A DNA stretch of 31,067 nucleotides from JBFFXF01 sp041569895 (lineage in GTDB: Bacteria; Planctomycetota; UBA8108; JACQVS01). The notes below the pieces were generated by a model. That model was not told the DNA's origin. It saw nothing but the letters and a program-made list of their open reading frames with translations, and did no database searches. Location of the stretch: the NCBI GenBank assembly GCA_041569895.1, contig JBFFXF010000059.1, positions 1-31,067 of the forward strand. The letters are read 5' to 3'. Positions 8,742 through 17,439 of the stretch are shown one piece after another. A program made the translations under genes and the position numbers. Within the stretch, counting starts at the first letter, position 1; each line of letters begins with the position of its first letter.

Positions 8742-10388
8742 TCAGTTCGAGATGGTCTCAAGAAAGCCCTCCAGCAGTCGGCTCCGGATCGGGTGCTGCA
8801 GCTTGCGCACGGCCTTCGCCTCGATCTGTCTCACACGCTCACGCGTGACCTTGAAGATCTTGCCGACCTCCTCGAGCGTGTACGTGTACCCGTCGCCGAG
8901 CCCGTATCGGAGCTTGATGATCTCGCGCTCGCGGTACGTCAGCGTGTTGAGGACCTCCTCGAGCTTCTCCTTCAGCATCTCGTTGGTCGCCGAGTTGATG
9001 GGCGACTCGGTGCGCCGGTCCTCGATGAAGTCCCCGAAGAAGCCGTCATCGCCGTCGCCGATCGGCCGATCGAGCGAGATCGGGTGCTTGGAGATCTTGA
9101 TCACCTTGCGAGCCTCTTCCTCGGAGATCGAGAGCTCCTGGGCGATCTCCTTGATCGTCGGCTCGCGGCCGATCTTCTGGAGCAGTTTCTTGGTGGCGTT
9201 GCGGACCTTGCTCATCGTCTCGATCATATGGACCGGAATGCGGATGGTCCGCGCCTGGTCCGCGATCGAGCGGGTGATCGCCTGACGGATCCACCACGTC
9301 GCGTACGTCGAGAACTTGTAGCCACGACGGTACTCGTACTTCTCGACCGCCTTCATCAGACCCGTGTTCCCCTCCTGGATCAGGTCGAGGAACGAAAGTC
9401 CGCGGTTGCGGTATCGCTTCGCGATGCTGACGACGAGACGCAGGTTGCCGCCGGAGAGCTTGCGCTTGGCGCTCTCATACTCGGCGTACCACTTGTTGAT
9501 CGAATCGATCCGCCGGCGCAGCTCGTCCATGCTCTCGAGCGCCAGGAACTCGGCCTCGCTGAGGCTGTGCTCGAGCTTCAAGAGCGCTTCCTTCTCGGAC
9601 TTGCGAAGCCGCCGCTTGCCCCGGCGCCGCGCCGCGTCGATCTTGTCCATCTCGCTGCGGATCTCCTCCATGCGGCGATAGATACTGTTGATCTCGACGC
9701 GCAGCTGGCCGACGATCGGCTTCTTGAGCGAGAGCTCGGCAATCAGCACGCCACCCTTGTTGCTCCGCGTGCGCACGCGCTGGGCGATCTTCTGACGGTA
9801 CTTCTTCGAGAGCTGCGGGTTGACCACCTTCTCGTAGTCCCGGTGGTTCTCGCGGAAGATGCGATCGAGGGTGTCGCGGTTGCTCTTGACGAGGAGAAGG
9901 ATCTCCTCCTTGGTCATCTCTTCCTTGTTGTTCGACGGCGTCACCTTGACCGCCTTGTCGAGCGCCAGGTCGCCGCCCAGCGCGTCATCGAGCGTCTTGA
10001 TGACCAGCCCGTGAGAGAATCCGAGGCTGAAGATCTGCTTCTGGAAGCGCTGCCTGGAGATCTCGATCTTCTTCGCGAGCAGCAGCTCCTCCGCCCGCGT
10101 CAGCAGAGGGATCTCGCCCATCTGCGTCAGGTACATGCGGACGGGGTCGTCGATCTTCTCCGGAATGCCCTCCAGCTCTTCCTTCTCGGACGCGACGTCG
10201 CTCGCCGTCGAGGTCTCGTCGCGAATCTCGATTCCGTGTGAATCGAGCGTCGCGAAGATCTCATCGATCCGCTCCGGGGAGTTGCACTCCTCGGGGAAGA
10301 CCTCGTTGAAGCGATCGTAGGTCACGTAGCCGTGCTGCTTGCCGTCCTCGATCAGCAGCTGGAGCTTCTCCTCAATGGAGCTCTTCAT
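8742..10388 (-). CDS. rpoD: Primary RNA polymerase sigma factor RpoD (sigma70)
   Basis: The 548-residue housekeeping sigma factor. Region 1.1 covers about 1-55, and region 1.2 begins DDPVRMYLTQMGEIPLL (about 80-96). Regions 2.3-2.4 carry RGYKFSTYATWWIRQAITRS for promoter melting and -10 recognition, region 3 follows, and region 4 near the C-terminus has the helix-turn-helix FKVTRERVRQIEAKAVRKL that reads the -35 box. The ATG at 10388 has GAGAGGG upstream and starts region 1.1 directly. It follows dnaG by about 180 bases in the same direction, the classic dnaG-rpoD order, and ends at the terminator at 8590-8618. Promoters with good TTGACA/TATAAT-like boxes in this window are consistent with it. 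Confidence 0.97.
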   Translation of the reverse strand: MKSSIEEKLQLLIEDGKQHGYVTYDRFNEVFPEECNSPERIDEIFATLDSHGIEIRDETSTASDVASEKEELEGIPEKIDDPVRMYLTQMGEIPLLTRAEELLLAKKIEISRQRFQKQIFSLGFSHGLVIKTLDDALGGDLALDKAVKVTPSNNKEEMTKEEILLLVKSNRDTLDRIFRENHRDYEKVVNPQLSKKYRQKIAQRVRTRSNKGGVLIAELSLKKPIVGQLRVEINSIYRRMEEIRSEMDKIDAARRRGKRRLRKSEKEALLKLEHSLSEAEFLALESMDELRRRIDSINKWYAEYESAKRKLSGGNLRLVVSIAKRYRNRGLSFLDLIQEGNTGLMKAVEKYEYRRGYKFSTYATWWIRQAITRSIADQARTIRIPVHMIETMSKVRNATKKLLQKIGREPTIKEIAQELSISEEEARKVIKISKHPISLDRPIGDGDDGFFGDFIEDRRTESPINSATNEMLKEKLEEVLNTLTYREREIIKLRYGLGDGYTYTLEEVGKIFKVTRERVRQIEAKAVRKLQHPIRSRLLEGFLETISN

Positions 10389-10569
10389 TCCGACTGTCCC
10401 TCTCTGATGACCGGGGGAGTGGTCGAAGTCCCCGGCGACTTGCGTTCTGTGACCCTGAGTTCGTATTCCCGTTCTCCGATCCGTCCGGCGCTCCCACTCC
10501 CCGGACCCCGGCTCGCCGCCAGCGCCGACGACGCGTCGTCTCGACGTGCGCGGTCCGCGACGAGCGCCG

Positions 10570-12543
10570 TCATCGTCGCTCCCCGCGCATCTCGGGCGCA
10601 CGCTTCATCTTTCTGAGAAGATCGCAGTACTCGCGTTCGAGCGCCAGCAGCCGGTCGGCGTCGCCCGTCACTCGCGCGCGTTCCTTGCGGGCGCGGAGAT
10701 CCTCCAGCTTCCGGTCGTTCCGCGCACGCTCGATCTCCCGCAAACACCGGCGCCACTGTTCGTCCGTATCGATCACGCCCGCGCCCCTCCGTCCGTCCTC
10801 CGAGAGGCGCGCCTCGTCGATCCTCGCCAGGAGCCTCGCCAGGAGCGGCACGGCCTCCTGCGTGTCGAGCAGACCGACGAGCAGCTCGACGTCGATCTGC
10901 CCGCCGGCGATCTGGCTGCCGAGGGCCCGCGCGATGGAGGCGATTCCCGGCGGCACGCCGGCGCCATCCAGGGTCCCCGCGGGGATCTCGCTCCAGCGGA
11001 CCGCGGCCCGGTCCGGCTCGATCAGGAGCGTCTCGATGATGATCTCCTCGAGTCCCGGACCCGCGCTGCCCCCGCGAACCCCCGACCCCGCGACCGCGCC
11101 GTCGCCGGCGGGCTCGGGGACGCGATCGCGCGGGCGTTCCGTTTCCCGGCGGCGACCGAACGCAGCCCCGCGAGGGCCCGCTCGCGAGAGGCCGGGCGCG
11201 CGCGCGCCGAGACGCTGCGTGCGCTCGAGCAGCCGCCTCTCGACCTCCTCCGCCGAGACTACGCCGAGACGCTCGGCCAGCTCCCTGGCGTGCAGCTTCC
11301 TGGTGACCACGTTCGGCACGCGCGCGAGCAGGTCGAGCACCTCGTCGAACGCGCGGCCCACCGCGTTGGCGCCGCCCTCGCTCTCGCCGAGCGCGCCGAC
11401 CGTACGGCGCCACTTGAACTCGAAGACGCCGACCGCATCCGCGTCGAGCCGCTCCCGGAACGCGTCGGCGCCGTGCTTCATGATGACGTCGAACGGGTCC
11501 TCGCCCCGGTCGAGCGTCAGTACCCGCACGTCGAGCTCCTCGGCCACGAGGAGCTCGAGCGAGCGCTCGGCGGCGCTCTGTCCGGCGCTGTCGCCGTCGA
11601 AGATGACGTCGACCCGGTTCGCGAGCCCGCGCAGACGGCGCGCGTTCTCACGCGTGAAGGCGGTGCCGAGCCCCGCGACGAAGAACTCGAGGCCCTCCTG
11701 GTGCGCAGCGATCGCGTCGGTGTACCCCTCGACGATCGCCAGTCGCTTCTCCTTCTCGATGGCGGCCCTCGCCAGCGGCAGCGCGTAGAGCACCTGGCTC
11801 TTGTCGAAGACCATCGTCTTCGGCGTGTTGAGGTACTTCGGAGTGTCGTCGCCGAGCGCGCGGGCGCCGAATCCGACGACGCGCTTCTGGCCGTCCGCGA
11901 TCGGGAACATCAGGCGGCCCCGGAACGCGTCGTACACGCGCCGCTCGCCGCCGCCGGTCTGCGCGGCCTGGCGGCGGTGACTCTCCCGCACGAGGCCGGC
12001 CTTATCGAGCACGTCCTGCGCGTGTCCCTTCGCGACCGCCTCACGGAGCAGCGCGTCCCAGTCGGGGAGCGAGTACCCGAGGCGGAACCGCTCCCACGTC
12101 TCCGGTCGGATGCCGCGCGAGCGCAGGTAGGCGCGAGCCGGCTCGGCGCGCCGGTCCTCGAGCAGCAGTCGATGAAAGTGGTCCGCCGCGAATGCGAGGG
12201 CGTCGTGGACGGCCTTCTTGACACCCCGCGCCGCGTGCGCGCCCGGCGAGCGATCGAGGATGACCCCGGCCCGCTGCGCCAGCATCTCGAGCGCCTCGAC
12301 GAACCCGACGTTCTCCATCTTCTGCACGAAGGTGAAGATGTCGCCGCTCTCCTGACAGCCGAAGCAGTGGAAGAACTGCCGCTCGACGTTGACCCCGAAC
12401 GAGGGCGTCTTCTCGGCGTGAAAGGGACAGAGGGCGGTCAGCCGGGAGCCGCCGGCCGGTCGCAGGGGGATATTGTAATCGCGTACGAGATCCTCGAGCC
12501 GGATCCGCTCGCGGATCTCGGACGTCTTGTCCGAATGCGCCAT
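10570..12543 (-). CDS. dnaG: DNA primase DnaG
   Basis: A 657-residue primase that makes RNA primers at the replication fork. The N-terminal CHC2 zinc finger has CPFH (Cys39, His42) and CFGC (Cys60, Cys63) around EKTPSF. The TOPRIM catalytic core has VEGYTDAIAAHQ (about 270-281) and FDGDSAGQ (about 313-320) with the expected acidic residues. The C-terminal part, thought to bind the replicative helicase, is charged, helical and poorly conserved. I chose the ATG at 12543 (MAHSDKTSEI), which places the zinc finger at the family's usual distance; an upstream ATG at 12582 adds 13 residues, and neither has a strong Shine-Dalgarno. The ORF is followed by rpoD. Confidence 0.95.
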   Translation of the reverse strand: MAHSDKTSEIRERIRLEDLVRDYNIPLRPAGGSRLTALCPFHAEKTPSFGVNVERQFFHCFGCQESGDIFTFVQKMENVGFVEALEMLAQRAGVILDRSPGAHAARGVKKAVHDALAFAADHFHRLLLEDRRAEPARAYLRSRGIRPETWERFRLGYSLPDWDALLREAVAKGHAQDVLDKAGLVRESHRRQAAQTGGGERRVYDAFRGRLMFPIADGQKRVVGFGARALGDDTPKYLNTPKTMVFDKSQVLYALPLARAAIEKEKRLAIVEGYTDAIAAHQEGLEFFVAGLGTAFTRENARRLRGLANRVDVIFDGDSAGQSAAERSLELLVAEELDVRVLTLDRGEDPFDVIMKHGADAFRERLDADAVGVFEFKWRRTVGALGESEGGANAVGRAFDEVLDLLARVPNVVTRKLHARELAERLGVVSAEEVERRLLERTQRLGARAPGLSRAGPRGAAFGRRRETERPRDRVPEPAGDGAVAGSGVRGGSAGPGLEEIIIETLLIEPDRAAVRWSEIPAGTLDGAGVPPGIASIARALGSQIAGGQIDVELLVGLLDTQEAVPLLARLLARIDEARLSEDGRRGAGVIDTDEQWRRCLREIERARNDRKLEDLRARKERARVTGDADRLLALEREYCDLLRKMKRAPEMRGERR

Positions 12544-12727
12544 CTCCCGAACCCACGCGTCCACCTGGCGACATGACAGCACTCAACGCGGGTCGATCCC
12601 CGGTCGCCCGCGCGGGCTCGCCGGTCGCCGAACCTCGCGTCCCCCGGGAGGCCCCGCTCCGCTGAGTCCTCTGCCGAGTCCTCCGCTGGGGGGTGCTCAG
12701 GTCGCCGAACTTCGAGTCAATCCAACG

Positions 12728-12756
12728 ATAGTAGGTCTCCCGGGACCGACGGTCAA
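12728..12756 (-). promoter_or_regulatory. Sigma70 promoter of dnaG-rpoD
   Basis: On the minus strand, TTGACC (12756-12751), a 17-bp spacer and TACTAT (12733-12728) lie about 185 bases upstream of the dnaG ATG. The -35 begins only four bases after the ksgA stop codon, so dnaG-rpoD can be transcribed independently of ksgA. Confidence 0.6.
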
Positions 12757-12760
12757 AGTT

Positions 12761-13708
12761 TTATTGACGCCTTTTTTTGGCCCGGGGCCTGTCCGCACGC
12801 CGCGGACCCGACCCGGAACCGACCCCCGGGAAATGCCGTGCCAGTTCCAGAAACGCTTCCGGCGGCAGACTTTCCGCACGGGCGTTGACGTCGACCCGCA
12901 TCCATTGTAAGGCCTCTGAGGCCTTTTCGTTCCCCAAATATCTGCGCAGCAGTCCGCCGACCTGCTTGCGGCGACCGCCGAAGAGGCGCTCGACCCAGCC
13001 GGAGTACGCCGGGAAGTCGGCGGGGTCGCCCAGCGGCCGATCGCGAGGCCTGATGCGGATGACGCTCGACGCCACCCGAGGTGGCGGCACGAACGCACCG
13101 GGCGCGAGGTGGCGGAGCACCTCCGTCTCCGCCCAGAAGCGCAGCGCCAGCGTCGCCGGCCCGTACTCCCGTCCGCCCGGCGCCGCTACCAGCCGCCCGG
13201 CGACCTCCCGCTGCACCGTGACCACCCCGAGCGCCGCGCATGGCGACGAGGAGAAGGCGGTGATGACGAGCGGCGTCGCGATCGAGTACGGCAAGTTGGC
13301 GACCAGCTTCCACCTCCGGAACGGCCGCAGCGCCTCGAGCACCGCCGGCGCGAGCTGCCCCTTGCCGGCGAGCGCGTCGGTCTCGACGATGCGCAGGTTG
13401 TCGTGGCCGGCGAGCTCCCCTCGCGCGAATCGCGCCATCGCCGGATCGATCTCGACGGACACCACCGTGCCCGCGCGCTCGCACAGCCATCGTGTCAGCG
13501 AGCCGGGCCCGGTACCGACCTCGAGGACGGCGTCCTCGCGATCGAGCGCCGCCGCATCGACGATCGAGCGCAGCACGCCCGGGTCGACGAGGAAGTGCTG
13601 GCCGAGTCGGCGCCGCGGGCGCAGTCCGGCGTCGCGGAGTCGCCGCAGCAGCCCCGGCGCGCCGTCGGGCTGCCGCCGGCGCGAGGTGTGGTTGCGCTCG
13701 TCGTTCAC
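12761..13708 (-). CDS. rsmA: 16S rRNA dimethyladenosine transferase RsmA (KsgA)
   Basis: A 315-residue methyltransferase that dimethylates the two adjacent adenosines in the 16S rRNA 3'-terminal hairpin, a late step in 30S maturation. LGQHFLVDP (about 35-43) is the family N-terminal signature. VLEVGTGPGSLT (61-72) is the SAM-binding motif I, VEIDPAM the motif II acidic loop, and NLPYS (138-142) the catalytic N-L-P-Y motif. FVPPPRVASSVIRI is the conserved start of the C-terminal domain. The start is GTG at 13708, 32 bases after the AMMECR1 gene, so the two are probably co-transcribed. The N-terminal 30 residues and the Arg/Lys-rich C-terminus are extra to the core. Confidence 0.95.
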   Translation of the reverse strand: MNDERNHTSRRRQPDGAPGLLRRLRDAGLRPRRRLGQHFLVDPGVLRSIVDAAALDREDAVLEVGTGPGSLTRWLCERAGTVVSVEIDPAMARFARGELAGHDNLRIVETDALAGKGQLAPAVLEALRPFRRWKLVANLPYSIATPLVITAFSSSPCAALGVVTVQREVAGRLVAAPGGREYGPATLALRFWAETEVLRHLAPGAFVPPPRVASSVIRIRPRDRPLGDPADFPAYSGWVERLFGGRRKQVGGLLRRYLGNEKASEALQWMRVDVNARAESLPPEAFLELARHFPGVGSGSGPRRADRPRAKKRRQ

Positions 13709-13740
13709 GTCGACAGCTCACCGCCCTGCCCCGCCGTCCG

Positions 13741-14418
13741 TCAACCGCCGCCTCCGAAGCAGACGGCGCGGAAGAGCGACAGCTCGGTCGCCGGATCGCG
13801 CCACGCGTCCGGCTCCAGACCGGCCTTGCGCGCGGTCTCCTCGAGGAACCCAACCGCGCCGATGCCGAGGCGCTCGCCGACCTGCGGCAGGAGCAGGCCG
13901 CTGCGCTCGTCGCGGCGCAGCTGGATGCCGTGATCGCCGACCGACACGAAGTCGCCCCCGGCGTCGCGCTCCTCGGGCGGCACGTCGACGAGCGGTCCGA
14001 GCACGGAGACCTCGTACCGCAGACCGGCGAGGTCCGAGGGCTCGAGGGGTCGGAATCGCGGGTCGCGCGTGGCGGCGGCGATCGCCATGTCGGCCGCTGC
14101 CCTCCAGAGGGGCTTCACCGGCCTCACCTGGCCGATGCACCCGCGCAGTCGATCGCCGATGTAGATGGAGACGAAGACACCGGCGGGGGTGGTGACGCCG
14201 GCGGGCGGCGCCGCGTCGGCCTCCGTCGCGCCGGCCGGCGGCGGGGGCTCGGCGCTGGTATCCCGACGCGCGAGCGCCCGTGCGACCGCGCGCGGAATGG
14301 TCTCGAGGACAAACGCTCTGTCCTCAGCGCTGAGGGACGGCGGCGGCGGCACCGGTCGCCGCTTCCCGCTGGTTGCGGAATCGTTCGCCACGTCGCTCCC
14401 GTCGATACGGCCGGCCAC
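13741..14418 (-). CDS. AMMECR1-domain protein
   Basis: A 225-residue protein with the AMMECR1 fold: VFVSIYIGDRLRGCIGQ (about 81-97) containing the hallmark LRGCIG, RDPRFRPL (118-125), and GDHGIQLRRDERSGLLLPQV (161-180). In bacteria this family is component A of the so-called AmmeMemoRadiSam set; here neither the Memo nor the radical-SAM partner is adjacent. Molecular function is unknown. Residues 1-30 and 54-78 are Pro/Ala-rich linkers, the latter splitting the domain's first helix from the strand region. The start is taken as GTG at 14418, with weak ribosome-binding signal, so the N-terminus is uncertain. It sits between the OmpA-like gene and rsmA in one likely operon. Confidence 0.88.
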   Translation of the reverse strand: MAGRIDGSDVANDSATSGKRRPVPPPPSLSAEDRAFVLETIPRAVARALARRDTSAEPPPPAGATEADAAPPAGVTTPAGVFVSIYIGDRLRGCIGQVRPVKPLWRAAADMAIAAATRDPRFRPLEPSDLAGLRYEVSVLGPLVDVPPEERDAGGDFVSVGDHGIQLRRDERSGLLLPQVGERLGIGAVGFLEETARKAGLEPDAWRDPATELSLFRAVCFGGGG

Positions 14419-14477
14419 GGTCCGAACCGCGCCCGGCTCGCGAGGGTCACCGGTCGCGCATCAGCTCGGAGCCGCGC

Positions 14478-15233
14478 TCAGAGCTTGAACCCCGACCGGT
14501 AGATCTCGACCCGGCGATTCCTCGCGCGCCCCTCCGCCGTATCCTTCTGCGTCGGATCGGTCGGCTCGGAGAATCCGTGCGTGTGCAGGCGGAACTGCTC
14601 CTCCGGTATTCGGTGCTCGATGTTGAGGAACTTGAACACCGTGTAGGCGCGCTCGAAGCCGAGCTTCAGGTTGTACTGATAGAGTCCACGCGTGCGGCGC
14701 AGCGGCGTGTTGTCCGTGTGGCCGACGATGTGGAACACCTCTCCAGGATAGTCCGACTTGAGGATGGACGCGAGCCGCCCGAGCGTGTCCTGTCCGGCCT
14801 GGTTGAGCGAGGCGCTGCCGGCCGTGAAGAGGATCGCGTTGCCGAGGATCAACTGTCCGCCACGGCCGACCTCCGCACCGGGGATGCGGCTCGCGATGTC
14901 CTCCGGGAATCGCACCACCGGCCCGTCGTCGTTCTCGTCGAGCCGCGACCGCAGCAACTGCACCTCGTTCTCCTTGGTGCGCAGTTGGTCGCGCAGCACG
15001 GCAAGCTCGGTCTGGCTGCCGCTGTCTCGATTCACCTCGTTGATGACCCGAGCGTACTTCGCCGCCAGATCGCGGAGCGACTTGTTCAGCCGCTCGTTGT
15101 CGAGACTGACCGCCTCGTACGTCCGATACGGCACGCACCCTGACGACGTCCCGATGACGGCGGCCAGCGCGGCGGCAACGAAACCGCCGAAAAGGGTGCG
15201 AGCAAGGGTGCGAGCGGAGCGTTCGGTGCGCAT
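14478..15233 (-). CDS. OmpA-family peptidoglycan-binding lipoprotein
   Basis: A 251-residue envelope protein. The N-terminal signal (about 8-32) ends in TSSGC, placing a probable lipid-modified Cys at 33. Residues about 40-100 form a short coiled coil. Residues about 125-247 are an OmpA/MotB-type domain: FTAGSASLNQAGQDTL, GHTDNTPL with the ligand-binding Asp, and EGRARNRRVEI with the conserved Arg. Such domains bind diaminopimelate of peptidoglycan, so the protein likely tethers outer layer and wall. The segment NLKLGFERAYTVFKFL replaces the commoner LS-x(2)-RA form. The ATG at 15233 has AGGGAAGAG upstream and a good promoter 70 bases away; longer frames to 15533 lack support. Confidence 0.9.
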   Translation of the reverse strand: MRTERSARTLARTLFGGFVAAALAAVIGTSSGCVPYRTYEAVSLDNERLNKSLRDLAAKYARVINEVNRDSGSQTELAVLRDQLRTKENEVQLLRSRLDENDDGPVVRFPEDIASRIPGAEVGRGGQLILGNAILFTAGSASLNQAGQDTLGRLASILKSDYPGEVFHIVGHTDNTPLRRTRGLYQYNLKLGFERAYTVFKFLNIEHRIPEEQFRLHTHGFSEPTDPTQKDTAEGRARNRRVEIYRSGFKL

Positions 15234-15300
15234 GGTCTCTTCCCTTCTTCTCTGAGAACCGCAGATTCCGGAACACGCCTCGCGACGGCTCCGGGAGCGG

Positions 15301-15329
15301 AATATAGCACTCGGGCGGAAGAATGTAAA
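15301..15329 (-). promoter_or_regulatory. Sigma70 promoter of the OmpA-like lipoprotein operon
   Basis: On the minus strand, TTTACA (15329-15324), a 17-bp spacer and TATATT (15306-15301), with a TGC extension before the -10, lie about 68 bases upstream of the ATG at 15233. Five of six matches in each box. Confidence 0.7.
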
Positions 15330-15368
15330 CTCCGTGGGGGGCCTCCCTTCGCGGTTTCGAGTGCAGGA

Positions 15369-15530
15369 CGAAGGCGCGGTCGACGGACAACGAGGACGGG
15401 AACGCAGATGCCGCAGATTACGCAGATTACGCAGATTGGGGGCGAGCAGTCCTGTCTCGGATCTCGGAGTCGGATCTCGGAGTCGGAGTCGGTATCGGCC
15501 ATCGGTATCGGAGTCGGTCATCGGACTCCG
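15369..15530. repeat. Composite intergenic repeat, copy A
   Basis: The copy starts with a unit of about 55 bp (CGAAGGCGCGGTCGACGGAC then ACGAGGACGGGAACGCAGAT), continues with three to four copies of a CGCAGATTA 9-mer (about 15405-15437), and ends in a degenerate TCGGAG/TCGGTA hexamer array (about 15457-15530). Copy B at 23632-23777 has the same three blocks in the same order and orientation. The array ends 55 bases past the stop of the lipoprotein gene at 15586. It fills most of the 352-base gap between that gene and the OmpA-like gene. Confidence 0.9.
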
Positions 15531-15585
15531 CACCAGAGCCTTCGAGGACGGGAACGACCACGGGTACGGGTGTCGTTCGGCCCCG

Positions 15586-17328
15586 TCACGGCGACCAGAC
15601 GGTGCCGTCGACGAATTCGAGTTGCTCGACGGCGATGCGCGCGCTCACCGCGCCGTCCGGCATGAAGAAGGCCGGGGCCTGGGCATCCGTGCGGCTGCCG
15701 TCGGCCACCAGGAGGTCCTGGCCGGGAGCGGTGTTGGAGCCGGTGAGGTTCTGCGGGAAATCCGACAGCGTCTCGCCACCGGTCCCGAGGTAGAAGATGC
15801 GCACCAGGGCGCTCTCGATCGCCTTGTTGGCGTGGTTGTCGACGCGCAGCCGGAGCTCGGGCAGGCCCTGATCGCTCCTGTCGACGCCGAGGAGGGTGAC
15901 CTCGACGGGCACGTCGCGACCGGCGAAGTCGATGGGCTCGAGGCGCTCCGGCTGCTCGGCGTGACGGGGGAGCGGCACGTCGCGGAGCTCGAACGGGTAC
16001 TCGACATCGCGGCGCGAGCTGATGATCTTCAGCGTCACGCGAGCCGGTGGCTCGGGCGTCTGCACCTGGAAGCGGACCCGATCCCGTCGCCATGACGTCG
16101 TGCCCTGGTAGAGCGTGCCGAGGCTCTTGCCGGCCGCGTCGTACGGCCAGGCGCGAATGATCAGCGAGTCGAATGGCGCCGGGAGTCCGGTGAGCTCGAA
16201 CGTCGTCGACGAGCCGCCGCCCTCGACGACGACGGCGCGCAGCGCGCCCGCATGCGCCTCCGCGTGTTTCGCGACCGACTTCACGTCGATGATCTCGACG
16301 GACTCCGGCAGCGGAAAGACGTGCACTCCCACGATCCGGTGGATCGTCTCGACCTCGCGGAGCAACCCCTCGAGACGCACGCGCGTGACGCTCTCGAACG
16401 CGCCTCGCGCCGAGAGCCCGCCTCCGAAGTAGCGAGCGTTCTCGTCGCGGGCGAGCGAGCGTCCTGCCGCGTCGGCGACGTTCTCGAAGCGGATCGACTC
16501 CATGACGTCGCCGAGGACCGCGAGAAGGCCGGGGTCGATTCCGTACGCCCGCACGACGACGTCGACGGTTCCGGTGCCGTGCGGGACGCGCTCGACGACA
16601 TCGCCGACGGAGACGACGAAGGGACCGGCGAAGGTGACCGGAAACGGGCGTGGTCCCGCGACCAGAGACACGGCGTCGGGCGCTGGCCCGGGCGATGGGT
16701 CGCCGGTCGACTGATCGATGCGGCCGCGGACCGCCTCGCCGAAACGCTCCTCGAGCGCCGACTGGAACGCGTCCGGCAGCCCGGGGCGCGGGCTCGCCGC
16801 GCGCGCCATCGCGCTGACGTCCGGAAGGACCGGATGCAGCCCCTTCTCGACGGCGATCCTCTCGATGGCCTCGAGCCGCGAGAGCCCGCGGAGGTCCGAG
16901 GTGACCTCACCCGAGAGCGCGCCGGCGTGCTCGCCGGCGTCGAGCGTGAGGCCGAGCGAAACGGTGAGCTCGCGCAGCGCGTCGAGCGCCGTGCGCCCGC
17001 GCCAGTCCTCCCGGTTCCGCCACAGCGCCGCGAAGTCCGCCTGACTCCACGACCGGATGGCGTCGAAGTCCTTCTTCTTGCGCGCGATCGCCTCGTCGGA
17101 GCCTCCGCGCGCCGCGTTCTCGAAGAGGGTCTGTAGCTCGCTCTGGATCGCCGAGCCGAGGCGCTCCGAGAGATCGACCAGCATCTCCTCGCCCACCGGC
17201 GCGGCGCCGGAGCCGGGCACGGGCGCCGCGGTCTCGGCGTGCGCGGTCGCGGTCTCACCGGTGCAGGACGCGGTGGCGAGTGCCGACAGGATGGCGAGCG
17301 TGAGCGCGATTTCCGGAACTCGACGCAT
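15586..17328 (-). CDS. Large uncharacterised lipoprotein
   Basis: A 580-residue exported protein. The signal sequence (about 5-21) ends ATASC, so Cys22 is the likely lipidated residue; GGAG precedes the ATG at 17328. No catalytic domain is recognisable. Residues about 40-110 are helical and charged, about 110-170 contain repeated leucine-rich helices, about 230-370 look like alpha/beta segments with a KSVAKHAEAH stretch, and about 375-580 read as two beta-sandwich-like modules. The last module (RLRVDNHANKAIESALVRIF onward) resembles small beta domains in many envelope lipoproteins. It may share an operon with the HTH-TM protein gene 111 bases upstream. A role at the envelope is inferred; function unknown. 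Confidence 0.75.
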   Translation of the reverse strand: MRRVPEIALTLAILSALATASCTGETATAHAETAAPVPGSGAAPVGEEMLVDLSERLGSAIQSELQTLFENAARGGSDEAIARKKKDFDAIRSWSQADFAALWRNREDWRGRTALDALRELTVSLGLTLDAGEHAGALSGEVTSDLRGLSRLEAIERIAVEKGLHPVLPDVSAMARAASPRPGLPDAFQSALEERFGEAVRGRIDQSTGDPSPGPAPDAVSLVAGPRPFPVTFAGPFVVSVGDVVERVPHGTGTVDVVVRAYGIDPGLLAVLGDVMESIRFENVADAAGRSLARDENARYFGGGLSARGAFESVTRVRLEGLLREVETIHRIVGVHVFPLPESVEIIDVKSVAKHAEAHAGALRAVVVEGGGSSTTFELTGLPAPFDSLIIRAWPYDAAGKSLGTLYQGTTSWRRDRVRFQVQTPEPPARVTLKIISSRRDVEYPFELRDVPLPRHAEQPERLEPIDFAGRDVPVEVTLLGVDRSDQGLPELRLRVDNHANKAIESALVRIFYLGTGGETLSDFPQNLTGSNTAPGQDLLVADGSRTDAQAPAFFMPDGAVSARIAVEQLEFVDGTVWSP

Positions 17329-17439
17329 GATCGATCTCCACGGAGACTCCCCCGCGGAGTCTATCATCCGCCGGCGGTTCGGGCAGGGAGCGCGGGCGTC
17401 GTTACCGGGCGTCGCGACTCTCGCCGGTCGGGGCGACTT

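Noticed and set aside
8661..10241. Plus-strand frame of about 526 codons opposite rpoD
   Set aside because: Antisense to a fully recognisable sigma70; composition is typical of a GC-rich shadow frame.
10546..12576. Plus-strand frame of about 676 codons opposite dnaG
   Set aside because: Antisense to dnaG with its zinc finger and TOPRIM motifs; no recognisable domain of its own.
12909..12928. Terminator-like palindrome AAGGCCTC-T-GAGGCCTT followed by T
   Set aside because: It lies inside the rsmA coding sequence and points in the opposite direction to it, with no plus-strand gene to terminate.
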